A stretch of 64,000 bases of DNA from Eumeta japonica. Its lineage: Eukaryota; Arthropoda; Insecta; Lepidoptera; Psychidae. Of this stretch, positions 39,101 through 48,476 are shown piece after piece. Location of the stretch: NCBI GenBank assembly GCA_005406025.1, contig BGZK01000550.1:62001-126000 (forward strand), in the 5' to 3' direction. Below the pieces are notes generated by a model, which had not been told where the DNA came from, searched no databases, and saw nothing but the letters and a program-made list of their open reading frames with translations. How positions within the stretch are numbered: the first letter of the stretch is position 1; every line of letters starts with the position of its first letter. The translations under genes and the position numbers were made by a program.

Positions 39101-42100
39101 TGCATTTTTTGCAATCAATTATTTTTTATATTCTTTACGATATTTTGAACAAAAAAGTCCTCATACCCATTATCGTATCTCTAACACAATAATTGTTATG
39201 AATTTTTAAAATTGAAAATCGCTGAAAATCCGGTTTAAATCAAAATGCTATAATTTTTTATTTTTTATCAAGAATTTCCACTATGTTAAACAAAATAGCC
39301 TAAATGGATTTAAAAAATTTTGTTTATTTCTAAAGTGAGTACGTACTGCGGCGATAGGCCGAATCAGCGACTTCCAGACACCTTCGTCGAACAACAATTG
39401 TATGGAATTGAATAAATCAATGTCCTTTATATCTTATGAGTTCATGAGCTCAATTTTTTTTTTAATTTTACTCTTTAAATTAATATTCTTTTATTGCGTT
39501 TCTACCTTTTTCAACTTTAATAGAAAAGCAGGAATTTATTTTAGTAACGACATACCTTTAAATTTTTATTTAGGAGATTTGAAAACTGTAGGAAGAATAG
39601 TATTTCTGTAATTTTCGCAAAATAAACTGTGTAATCAATACATCAACGTTTAAAATGTTACACTCCTTTTATGTTATAAACGTAACGTTGAAGACTTATG
39701 TATATTTAATTGTTCGTTCGTCGCTTTGCGTGTTTGTTCTTTCTTTTCGTATCTCTCTATCGTATCATAACTATTGTAAATTATATTTTAAAATGTGTCT
39801 ATTTATAATTCCCCATATTTACAATAAATCACAAGCTAGGTAATTTTAAGTTGCAATTTAAAAATAGCCCTCCAATACAACCTAATAATAAATTGTTGGC
39901 TAACATCCGAGCGACAGCGGAACACGGTCCCGGGGCCTTATTACCTAAAAGAAATCGATTTCTGATTTCTCAGGATTTTAAATTTATTTTACTAATTCCC
40001 AAGTTGATATTTCGAAATGCTAATTGTCTTTCTATTAACAGTGTTGCCTCTACAATGAAATCACTAAATTATCATAATGAAATTTAATCGCATATTTGAA
40101 TTCAAAAACCGTTAGGGATCGCGATTTCGCAATTATTCGAAATTACGCTCTCAAACCGAAGACTGGTCTATAGCGATTCTCAAGCGATTTACAATCGATT
40201 TTCCGTCATTCGTATTTCATACAAAGTGAATAATTATTTTTTATGTAAATCGTTAGATTAAACAAAATCTTTACATTTATCGAGGACCTAAAATTTACAA
40301 TAATATGGTATAATTGGACTGATCTGATGATGGAGCCAGAAGGTAGGCACAGGAATTCCAAAATGGAATAACATATCCTAGACGTGTTTGAGCTTGTTAG
40401 AGTTGTCTTGAGATGTACTCTCACCATGAGTGATTTTCAGGGTCTGATGATGGAGACGGAAGGTAAACACTAGCACTCCATAATAGAACAACGTAGTCTA
40501 GTCTTATTTGGGCTTAATGGAATTTTTAAATGGACTTTGACCATAATGGCTTTCAGGGTCTGATGATGGAGCCAGAAGGTAAACACAGGAACTCCATAAT
40601 GAAACAACGTATCCTGGCCGTGTTTGGTCTTGTAGAAATCGTCTTGAGATGTACTTTGACCATGAACGATTTTCAGGGTCTGATGATGCAGCTGGAAGGT
40701 AAGCACTAGTACTCTATAATAGGACAACATATCCAAGCGGTGTTTGCGGTTGTTGGAATTGTCTTGGAATGCACTTTAACCGTGACTGGTTTCCAGGGTC
40801 TGATGATGGAACCGGAAGGTAGACGCTAGTACTTCATAATGAAACAACGCAACCTAGCCATGTTTGGACTTGTTGCTATTCTCGTGGATACACTTTGACC
40901 ATGATTGGCTTTCAGGGTCTGATAACGGAGCTGGAAGTTTGGAAGCTCCATCGTCAGACCCTGAAAGTCAATCGTGGTCAAAATCATTTCAATTCCAACA
41001 AGCCCAAATATGGTTAGGATATATTGTTCCGTTATGATATGTTAATTCCGGTACCAACCGTCGGGCTCCATCATCAGACCCTGAAAGCCAATTATGGCCA
41101 AAGTCCACTTAAAAATTCTATTAAGAACACATACGACTAAGTTACGTTGTTCTATTATGGGTACTAGTGCTTACCTTCCGGCTCCATCATCAGACCCTGA
41201 AAATCATTCATGGTGGAGTACATCTCAAGAGAACTCTAACAAGCGCAAATACGACTAGGATATGTTATTCCGTTATAGAGTTCCTGTGCCTACCTTCTGG
41301 CTCATTCATCAGATCAGTTCAATTATACCATATTATTGTACAGCTATCGGTCCTCAATAAGTGCACAAAGTTTAAATTTAATCTAACTCTTTAAAGTCAC
41401 TCAAAATTGCGTATAAGAATAACATTTTTTATACCTAACAATTTCGACTCACAAATCGATTCCGGAATCGCAATCGATTTCCACTTTTACGTAATAAGGC
41501 CCCCGGGCCCTCATATCTTAATAGCTAATTAGGCGTCGTTAAGTGGTAACTTTTCGCCGCCGCGACTGAAGTGCCGGACCGATAAGTGGGGACCGTTTAT
41601 TTGACAAGCGACGACATAAGTCGTGTTCACTTGACATAACTGGTTTCGATATTTTTAAGTGGCTTCAAAGAAAAAACCCCATGTCCTTCGAGAATTGCAC
41701 TTCTCACACGAGATAGTCGACACGCTATAGGAAATATTGCATGCATCGATCTAATACAAGCGTAAGCGACATAGTTAGGAATGTGGAGACAATTGCGACA
41801 TCGAATATAAATTATGGTTTTACATATGTAAGAAACGACTAATAGCGCAAATAAAAAATGTATATTTGGACTTCCAGTTACACTAACTTTCATGGAATAA
41901 CGCCTTACACAATGTAGTATTTTGAAAATCGTATAACATTTCGTATTTGAACACAACAGAGCAAAAAAATACAGTAGTGATATGATTAAAACGATTGTCT
42001 TTAAAACTACTGCCTCGAAAAGTTAGGTTACTTTGCGTCTACGCTAACGAACACTCTTCTCTTACACACAAGATGGCGTCACCGACCTCACCCCAGGACG

Positions 42101-44647
42101 ATAAACTGGACAAATTGAAGTAAATTACACCTACAGCATCCGATGTTATTAAATTCATGTGTTAAAAATGATAACTCCGGACACAAGATATATCTATATA
42201 CAATCAATTGATCTAGTTTTGAATGGGTGCGATAAAAATAACTATTTCAAGGAATTTTACATTTTTAAGACAGTTTCTGTTGCATATTTATATACTTGAG
42301 TAATGTATTTGATTGTCGTTTGTTTATCATCGACTCAAAATTGGTTAAACTCGTTACATAAGTAACTTAGTTAAGATTGTAAAAATTAATATTATTTGTA
42401 TTTTTTAATTTTTTTGTTAAAGTAAGTATATTTTTTTCATTTGTTTAATGTTAAACTACTTAGGTAACATATTTTTATTAATTATTACTATTAAGTATTT
42501 CTAACATCTGGATACGCTTTTTTCGTCCCCAACTATACAAATCATAGATAATTTTTTTTTTATAAATTAAATTGGACTACCTATCAAATGTCAAAATCAG
42601 TTCATCGTCCAGTAAAAAGATATGCGTGGTTATAGATTAGATAGAAATATATGCGAAAAATCAAAAACGTCCTTTTGGTCATCAACTGAAAAGTGCTTTT
42701 TAGAATAATCATGTCACACTCCTTAGAAATACTTTTTCCAACAACAATTAATTCAATTTTTTTTCCGACGATATCTCTTGAACAACTCAGCCAATTTTTA
42801 TGAAGTTCACGGCAAACGATGCAATTTTTTGAGGAGAAGAGCTGGTTTTTTCATCACTATTCGTCAGTCTAATGCAAATTCTTGAAGCTTATTACGTATG
42901 TAAATCAGCAGCTGAGTTATTTTCAACTCCTCACGCTACTTTTTTTCTCTTCTCTACTTCACTTTATTTATTTTCAACTCTTTACTCTATTATCATAAAA
43001 AAAAATCCGTCATGTGCTCTACATTTAATACTGTTTTTCATTGAAAAAAATTCTAACCTGCAGCCAAATAGTTATAAAACATGGGGTATCATTCATTTCA
43101 TTCATTTATTAATATTTTTGTGGATTACCTAAATAAAAAGCTTAAAAATTAGCACTGTATTTTAATAAAAAAAGTTATTTATATTCACATTCATACATGC
43201 TGTACAATGTGGCTGATCCGCAAAATCTTATAGAGTTTTCAAAAAACCCTTAGTCTAGGATGTCATCTTACAATCGCCCCTCACCTCGTAGTTTATCAAG
43301 ATAATCAGATAAACAGCATCAAATATTTTTGAGAGGTCCTATCCCCGACGCAGCTTTATTTCATAAATGGTTTTTTAATTTTTATTGTTTAATTTATTAT
43401 CAGTCGTCCGCGCTGGCTCGGTGTTGGCCGGGGGCCGTCAATGGCCAGTGTCACCAAAGTGGTGATACTATCTGGGACCACTGTCTTAATAAGCACTCCA
43501 TGATACGAAACGACTGCTAACGTTCCTTTTTTTTCGTGGAGCTATAGAAACGATGTTTAAAAAAATATGAGGTATAAATTGTTTAAGACTATAAGCAACT
43601 GAAGAACCAAGAGTGATTTATAGGATTTTTTTTTAATTCTCCACCAAAATTATATCTAAAAATGAAGAAAAATACAATGGACACTCTATATACGTAATAC
43701 AATATATCTTTCTGTAGATAAATATAATTTTATCATAGTGTTTTAAACATTTTGTTGAAATCGAAATAAGAACTTTGACTTGTGAAGGGTAGTAACTTAA
43801 GGCCGGGTATAATATTTGATATTATTACGATGAATTAAAATTTATGAAAGTGTCCATGTAAAACTAAATTATAAAAAAAATTATTACAAATTATTTTAAA
43901 TTTAAATAAAATATGTATTAAAAATTGGTATTATGTCAGGCCACGGTTTGATCAGAAATTTTTATTATAATAGAATAATGTTAATCTTAAAATTTTTTTT
44001 TATAATAAAAAGCTATGTTAAAGAAAAAACTAAAAGATTAACAACGACTAATAAACAATTAAATGACATTGTATTAAATATTTCTTAACTTCTGATTTGT
44101 TGAAGGAAATGTTCGGTATTTTATTAAATACTTCCCAATAGTGACGTCGCTTTTTAGTAATGTTATCTATTTTTACCTTCATATTAAAACGATGGTTTAA
44201 TTTTTATTATAAGGCTATTTAGAGATATTTATTACCATAAATACATATCTTTTTCTCAAGTTTACTGCTTTTAATCATAGTAATAAAAACAAATAAAGAA
44301 AAGCTTTTCCATATTTTTGGAGGCGGTTAAAAAGATCACAATGAAAACTGCTATCAAAACTATTACAGTTTAGGGGTCCAGCTTTATAGTGGCAAAAAAT
44401 ATTTAAGTTTATGACGTAAGTAAAATAATTAGTATCTCAACAAACAATTCGTCAAAGTTATTCATCATTTTTTTATTCAAACTTACACACCTGATACAGT
44501 GGATGGTTTTACGTAAGCTAGAAATATTTGTTTCTATATGTTTATATTTATTTGTGAAATTGGAATCATACGTGTATGTATTTAAACTGCATGCAACTCA
44601 CCAAAAGTAATCAAAAATAGGCTCGAGGGCGCGACGCCTGCCAACAT
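21559..44647 (-). CDS. Secreted lipase, pancreatic lipase / phospholipase A1 family (seven-exon model)
   Basis: Alpha/beta-hydrolase of the pancreatic lipase superfamily that should cleave ester bonds of glycerolipids outside the cell. Modelled exons are 44647-44602, 44517-44487, 36074-35926, 35347-35096, 32313-32125, 31255-31084 and 21823-21559: 1,104 nt, 367 residues, phase kept throughout. The N-terminus looks like a signal peptide (MLAGVAPSSLFLITF). Oxyanion-region motif LIHGYTGH is at 57-64. The nucleophile elbow GFSLGG places Ser137, TGLDPA gives Asp162 and GCDHERA gives His229, so the triad is complete. DFYANGG, QPGC and FRTNSESPYARG are also family signatures. The C-terminus carries an unusual KKKGKGKG stretch and an acidic tail. 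Whether it acts on triglyceride or phospholipid cannot be told from sequence. The five downstream exons are firm; the first two rest on splice sites, phase and the signal peptide. Confidence 0.88.
21960..22250 (-). repeat. Degenerate hexamer tract, purine strand forward
   Basis: Loosely repeated gaaatcggaaccgg-type units, the complement of those at 9210-9480. Located in the lipase GC-AG intron close to the last exon. Confidence 0.6.
24675..24740. repeat. Inverted repeat around 28-nt loop
   Basis: tactcaaaaggtttttttt (24675-24693) and aaaaaaaaccttttgagta (24722-24740) are exact complements. Could be the ends of a tiny MITE-like element. Confidence 0.85.
29905..29985. repeat. CA-rich tract
   Basis: Imperfect CA repeats with interruptions by GA and CG, about 80 nt; only 90 bp from the TA run. 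Confidence 0.9.
30074..30130. repeat. (TA)n microsatellite
   Basis: Uninterrupted alternating TA, 57 nt. A second shorter run lies at about 35619-35642 and a third at 62127-62146. Confidence 0.98.
30711..30778. repeat. Imperfect long hairpin
   Basis: gcacgt-(7)-tgtcgtatatgt on the left pairs with acatatacgaca-(2)-acgtgc on the right, with about 26 nt between. The size resembles a small-RNA precursor, but I do not recognise a known miRNA. Confidence 0.4.
31084..31255 (-). CDS. Lipase exon with catalytic His; ends at a GC donor
   Basis: Starts after CCGCAG and reads KSGCDHERACLYFAESI (His229), then Cys-rich lid-side sequence to FGEYMPL. If it ends at 31084 the donor is GCAAGT, the usual form of a GC-AG intron, and the next exon continues in the lipase frame. 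The GT four bases further (exon end 31080) would shift the frame. Confidence 0.85.
31256..32124 (-). other. Lipase intron, nothing recognised
   Basis: AT-rich intron bounded by GTCAGA (donor side 32124) and CCGCAG (acceptor side 31256). No repeat or RNA feature is apparent. Confidence 0.7.
32125..32313 (-). CDS. Lipase exon with catalytic Asp (LDPA)
   Basis: 189 nt, phase 1 in and out (acceptor GATAAG, donor GTCAGA). It begins at the TGLDPA junction (Asp162) and holds VDVLHTNG, CDFYANGG and QPGC, all standard in insect lipases of this family. It is clearly richer in G+C than the flanking introns, as real coding sequence often is here. Confidence 0.95.
32830..33440 (+). mobile_element. Non-LTR retrotransposon 3'-end remnant in lipase intron
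   Basis: Follows the family pattern: FTNDGN-like start, VERRMNVVKKRMG, the R-W-F-G-H equivalent region degraded to WFDRLKRTNKSKL, then KGRSKNTYADQISGLLKEG, KDCTMWKSMVSA and a short TAATAA tail. Several stops. Directly upstream of a second copy in the same orientation. Confidence 0.65.
33795..34600 (+). mobile_element. Non-LTR retrotransposon 3'-end remnant, best preserved copy
   Basis: Reads IKLNISKTK (thumb region after the catalytic palm), TECEIY-like and E-R-V-F-T segments, then an open frame 34115-34456 with VERGMFRWFGHSKRMNERRL, KGRPRNSYADH and ILKKGQILST. It ends with gggaaataggcatgagt followed by TATT repeats at about 34561-34600. The palm with its catalytic aspartates is absent (5' truncation). 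Clade not assigned. Confidence 0.75.
35096..35347 (-). CDS. Lipase exon with nucleophile elbow GFSLGG
   Basis: 252 nt, phase 1 in and out (acceptor TTTCAG, donor GTATTG). It contains YNIISVDYNP, the following helix and VVGFSLGGQAAG, the GxSxG elbow with Ser137. It ends RVT plus the first base of a glycine codon, which leads into the LDPA motif of the next exon. Confidence 0.96.
35348..35925 (-). other. Lipase intron, TA run
   Basis: 578-bp intron bounded by GTGACC and TTTCAG with a TA run at about 35619-35642; nothing else. Confidence 0.8.
35926..36074 (-). CDS. Lipase exon with HGYTGH oxyanion region
   Basis: 149 nt between TTTTAG and the donor GTGACC (CCAG before it). It reads STQDTPHELKALDTETITSA and then VKILIHGYTGHKDFSPNTE, the strand and oxyanion-hole loop of pancreatic-type lipases. 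Its last base plus the first two of the next exon make an alanine codon. Confidence 0.93.
36470..36560. repeat. AT palindromic tandem repeat
   Basis: aagtattataatactta (self-complementary) occurs twice in 30-bp tandem units at about 36512-36530 and 36542-36560, preceded by related palindromes. Confidence 0.85.
39930..41510. mobile_element. Fold-back element with minisatellite arms
   Basis: Outer ends are inverted copies: cccggggccttattac at about 39929-39944 and gtaataaggcccccggg at about 41491-41507, both followed inward by aaatcgatt-type sequence. Inside are at least six direct copies of a 117-120 bp unit starting ggtctgatgatgg (about 40321, 40441, 40558, 40678, 40798, 40917). Four inverted copies follow (about 40948, 41070, 41186, 41305). 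Sequence flanking the arms (ataatatggtataattgg / ccaattataccatattat-like) is also inverted. No transposase is encoded; open frames arise because the unit is close to a multiple of three. It sits in a lipase intron. Confidence 0.8.
44487..44517 (-). CDS. Lipase exon 2, a 31-nt micro-exon, proposed
   Basis: Between acceptor TTTCTAG and donor GTAAGT lie 31 nt encoding YVKPSTVSG plus split codons at both ends. Phase 1 in and phase 2 out are exactly what the flanking exons need. The whole seven-exon sum then divides by three. The intron to the next exon would be about 8.4 kb. Confidence 0.45.
44602..44647 (-). CDS. Lipase exon 1 (signal peptide), proposed
   Basis: ATG at 44647-44645 opens MLAGVAPSSLFLITF, hydrophobic enough for a secretion signal, then a GTGAGT donor at 44601. 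The exon ends in phase 1. It lies upstream on the same strand and connects in phase, through an 82-bp intron, to the tiny exon at 44517-44487. The sequence is short, so a chance match cannot be excluded. Confidence 0.5.
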
Positions 44648-44831
44648 AGCGATGCTTTCTATCTTTTTAACAACAATAGCGCCAAAGTTTCTCAACAGCT
44701 GTTATAAGAAGAGTACTGCATGCTGCTCGGCAAAATTGAACGGCGACGCGTCCCTTGTAGCACAGAAAAACTATAGACTACAAAAGGTGCATATTGATAT
44801 ATTTTATCATATCCTTCCAACCTGATTATTA

Positions 44832-44868
44832 TTAAACGCGCCTATTACCAAGTAATAGGTGCGTTTAA
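44832..44868. repeat. 17-bp-arm hairpin above the lipase start
   Basis: ttaaacgcgcctattac and gtaataggtgcgtttaa pair at 16 of 17 positions around 3 nt, about 185 bp upstream of the proposed lipase ATG. Confidence 0.9.
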
Positions 44869-45669
44869 AGCCATTTTAAAATAAAATTTTCGTAAATTCT
44901 GTGCAGTATTTTAACGCTATTTCCTTTTACACGTGAAGGGCGCTCTATAAACTCTCCGTACAGACACTGTAGCGCCCTGAGATAGAGCTGTTAAGGTCGT
45001 TAGGGTCCTTGCGAGTTATTCTTCAAAGAAACCATCAATACGAAGTTCAGTCGGTTTATTCAAAACTTCACCCTTATCACTTATACTTAGCTATATGCAC
45101 TAGATACGTAAACAAATCCCATTCCTTTTCCAGATTGATGGCGGGGTCGGGGGCATTCTTCTATCATCCCTTACCATTCCATTCTATACTTTTTCGCAAG
45201 TTTTTTAATATTTAAATTCACAAATATAACTAACTTTCGTGTATCCAGAGTGGAGATCAGATACCTCCGATACAACCTACCCTAAAATATTATTATAAAA
45301 AACGCAAACGCAATTTTAATTATTTTTTTTTTAGTGTAGTTCATCCCTTTTTCTCGTGTATTTATTAGATCTGTGAATTGTATTAAAAATTGTGAAAGTA
45401 GTGTTCATGTTGCTTGTCAGAATATTCGGCATATCGATTCGCTCGATCTTTTTTCAGGTTCGGGCATAAAAGTAGTTTCTGGGGTTTCGGTTTGGATTTT
45501 GCGGCACGTGTTTCCATTATTTCAGTTATTGCAGTATTACGTGATAGCCTTTACAATCTAATTGGTATGAACTAAATCACAACAGTGCTTCAGTTTACAC
45601 CATTTGGCTGAGAAATTGGCCAAAGCTATACTGCTATTGGTTAACAGCGCACCTTTGGCCAATTTTTCT

Positions 45670-45960
45670 CCTTGTTGAGTTTGTCTGGATTTTTCCCCAA
45701 TAATTCCAAAAACTGTCTGAACATCACCTCATGCATTTTTGTTACTGATGAAGCTTTAGCTTTCGTGGCGACCAATTCACGATCACTTTTGATACATGAA
45801 GTTGATCATGAAATGATGTTTTTGTACGGTACCGGCATAAAGGCCAACCATCTCAGGTGTCGATTTAACTTTCATACGATCGTCCCTATCAATACTCTCC
45901 ACTTTTTCCACAATTTTCTGTAAAGTTTTGTGGTACAGCCATGCTAACTCGGCTGGTGCA
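45670..45960 (-). pseudogene. mariner-type transposase remnant, related to the one at 53510-53860
   Basis: The minus strand reads VEKVESIDRDDRMKVKS and AGTVQKHHFMINF, which line up with VEKIMLVHDRVEIKS and DGTVHNVIHDQL of the other remnant. The nucleotide match (acggtacc, cgatcgt, ctccactttttc-acaattyt) is also plain. A 13-bp inverted repeat with ttggccaa lies just upstream (45613-45625 / 45653-45665). Confidence 0.5.
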
Positions 45961-48021
45961 ATAAAATGGTCCGGTTCGATTGGTGAGATGCCATACTCTC
46001 ACAGATTATAAACTTAAAGAAGGAGCTTCCGCTGCACTCTCTCCAGATATTTTCTTTTTCTTCCTAAAAGGATTTCAAACATTCTATTCCTTCCATCAGA
46101 CATCCTACACCTCTTAAATGGCCTAAAAGGCCAGCAACGCACCAGTGACTCCTTCAGAGTTACGAGTATCCATGGGCGGCAGTAATTAACTACTCTCTAC
46201 TAGTTCGCATGTTTGTTGCCCCTTGAAATACTAATAAGAAAATCTGTAAAACGATTGATCTTGCAGGCCATCCCTATAACTTTCCGCTCTATATTTATCG
46301 ACACGTCGAAAAATTTTTCTCCAGCGATGTCTCTTGAACAAATCAATCTATTTTTATGCAGTAATGCATTACGGCAGTTAAAGCAACTATTTGAGGAAAA
46401 GAGTTAATTAAACTTTAATTTCGATTGGTAGGATAGAATAAAAATTATTTAAAAAAACATTTTTGTAAAAACTTTATTATTCCGTAACCTCAAAATCTAC
46501 CGGTCGGAAAGAGTTCCAACCTTTAACAAAGTCTAAGTTAAGTGAGCCAGTATCGAATGTCCCAAACTATGTTACGATCAGTTAATCTGTTTACAAGTTA
46601 TGATAGGTTTTAATACACACACACACAAACCTGCACGCACGCATGCACGCACTTCTCGTAAATTTGACAATATTTTGATGCTGTACTTATAATTATCAGA
46701 AGGTCTTATGGTGCAATCTACAATTAATCACATGCTCGTCCCGAATAAGATACATTTCTATGGAACTTAGAATCTCAGAAAAGAGTGGCATTCGAGCAAT
46801 ATGTGCAATCAGTTGTATACGAAATCACGACGCGTAACCCACAAACCAATGGCAATCTCTCCTAACAGCGTACACAGGATTAAAATATCGTTACACCCGA
46901 TTAGAATTGCCCATCCACTCGGTGAATAATTCAAGAGGAGCGGGGAATCGACTAGTCCACGACACGGCCCGCGCCCGAGCAACACAACCTGACAACATTG
47001 ATATTAATTTATTTGGAGGCGTAAAGGGCCGACGGAGAAGCGGTGAGTTCGTTTCAACATCGGTGACAGATTGCCGCCGCGAATTAATACGATATCGTCC
47101 TAAAATAACTGGAACGAAAGGATGATGGAATTATTTAGCATCGTACAAATATTTTGTTAGATGTATGCGATGGTCGGAACCGCTACAACAGTGTCTCAAT
47201 AGGGAGATCTTCGGTAGGCGTTGATACTCTGCATAGTATGTATTATATAATATTACTAGTTATCGCTCGCAACTTCGCCCACGTTGACATGGAATGAATT
47301 CCTGAATTTTTGTATAGACCCATATTTGTGCCAATTCCGACTCTGTTTCTGTTTCATATTGTAATACCCACCAAAACATCGCAGTCTCGTCGTCAATTCC
47401 ATCCCGATATGCCATTGTTATGTCGGTCGAATGTGCTCTCGACTACTCGTAGATTCGTGAAATATTCTATGGAACACTCATAATCATCTAGTTCAATTTC
47501 GTGGGTAACGATTAATAAAATACTCTTCAAAATGTTTTAACCTTTAGTCATGGTTGATCTTTGGTTGGATCGAATTCAAATGAATTTATGAAAGAGTGCG
47601 TTATCAATATGAAACACAACTATGAGAAATTAACCTTTAAACTGTTTTTGACGTTAGTATTAGTAAGCATATTATTTTAACCAGTATTTAAATGTATACA
47701 AAAAGAATTGTGATGTATCTATATCTAGAATTTATTAAATGCTTTTCATATATATTTTTTGTATTACTCTTTCAATACACGTTACAGCTCTAGAGCTTTA
47801 TTAGTCGAAATTAAGGAAATTATAATGTAATGGAACTAGTTTACATTGTTATCTTTATCAATAAATTTCAGGCAGTTCTTGTGACATATAAGATAATTGT
47901 CTAGAACCTTGTACCCTTATCAAACAAAATGTTAATTAATATTCAGTACGAGTGATTATATTTAAGCATATAAAAATACTCCGAAGGGAATTAATAAAAT
48001 AAGGTATGTATTGAAAAATGC

Positions 48022-48476
48022 TTTATTTTCATATAAAAATAAAAATATAATCAGTCGGTTCATATGAACAATATAAAACGCATTTGGCACGTTGTTCACA
48101 ATTGTATGGCTCGGTTGGTTAATTTTAAAATTCATGGGACGTGAACAATGAACAATTTAACAGCTAAAACCTAATAAAAAATCGAAATAAACACTCATAT
48201 TATTGTCACTAGATTATTCATCTTTAATTACATTATTACCTAGAACTATATATTATATACAATGAGGTTTGAGCGTTTCATAAATTAATTTGAGAATAAG
48301 TCGTAATCTCAGTTTTCAGGAAGGTGCACTTAATAACTATATTCAACAATATATGGCAAGAGAGCTTAAGTATGCAGACCTTGATACAAGGCCCCTCAAA
48401 AAATTTGTACAAACATTTCAATTATCTACAATATCACACGAAATATATTTACAAATATCATACACGTAACCCAGGG
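48022..48476 (-). other. Probable ft 3' untranslated region with AATAAA
   Basis: AT-rich sequence directly after the ft stop codon. Read on the minus strand, an AATAAA hexamer lies at 48027-48022, about 450 nt past the stop, and is a plausible polyadenylation signal. Given the base composition such hexamers also occur by chance, so the exact end is uncertain. Confidence 0.4.

Larger units (their letters stand above)
36075..44486 (-). other. Lipase long intron with fold-back element and AT palindromes
   Basis: About 8.4 kb between the proposed exon 2 and the HGYTGH exon. It contains AT-rich palindromic tandem repeats (36470-36560), a Cys-rich open stretch on the minus strand (about 36955-37055) and the fold-back element 39930-41510. 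A repeat sharing a tctcttgaacaa motif with 46330 lies near 42760-42860, and a G+C-richer patch lies at 43340-43530. Other parts show nothing. Confidence 0.5.
44648..48021. other. Intergenic region between lipase and ft with transposon debris
   Basis: Holds a 17-bp-arm hairpin (44832-44868), mariner-like remnants (about 45670-45960), another dispersed repeat (about 46200-46410), an AC/CG-rich tract (about 46612-46652), a CpG-richer open stretch (46907-47125) and a repeat start actagttatcgctcgcaac at about 47258. No gene is recognised. The lipase promoter should lie just above 44647, but no clear TATA box stands out. Confidence 0.5.

Noticed and set aside
40321..41330. Regularly spaced repeats that could look like a CRISPR array
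   Set aside because: Units of about 120 bp with no unique spacers, arranged as inverted arms in a eukaryotic intron.
40206..41394. Open frames with repeated LHHQTLK peptides
   Set aside because: They come from the 117-120 bp repeat units of the fold-back element, near a multiple of three; the frames break where a unit is 117 or 119 bp or has indels.
47258..47600. Possible gene after the CpG-rich block at 46907-47125
   Set aside because: The sequence starts with the dispersed-repeat motif actagttatcgctcgcaac; no frame of useful length follows.
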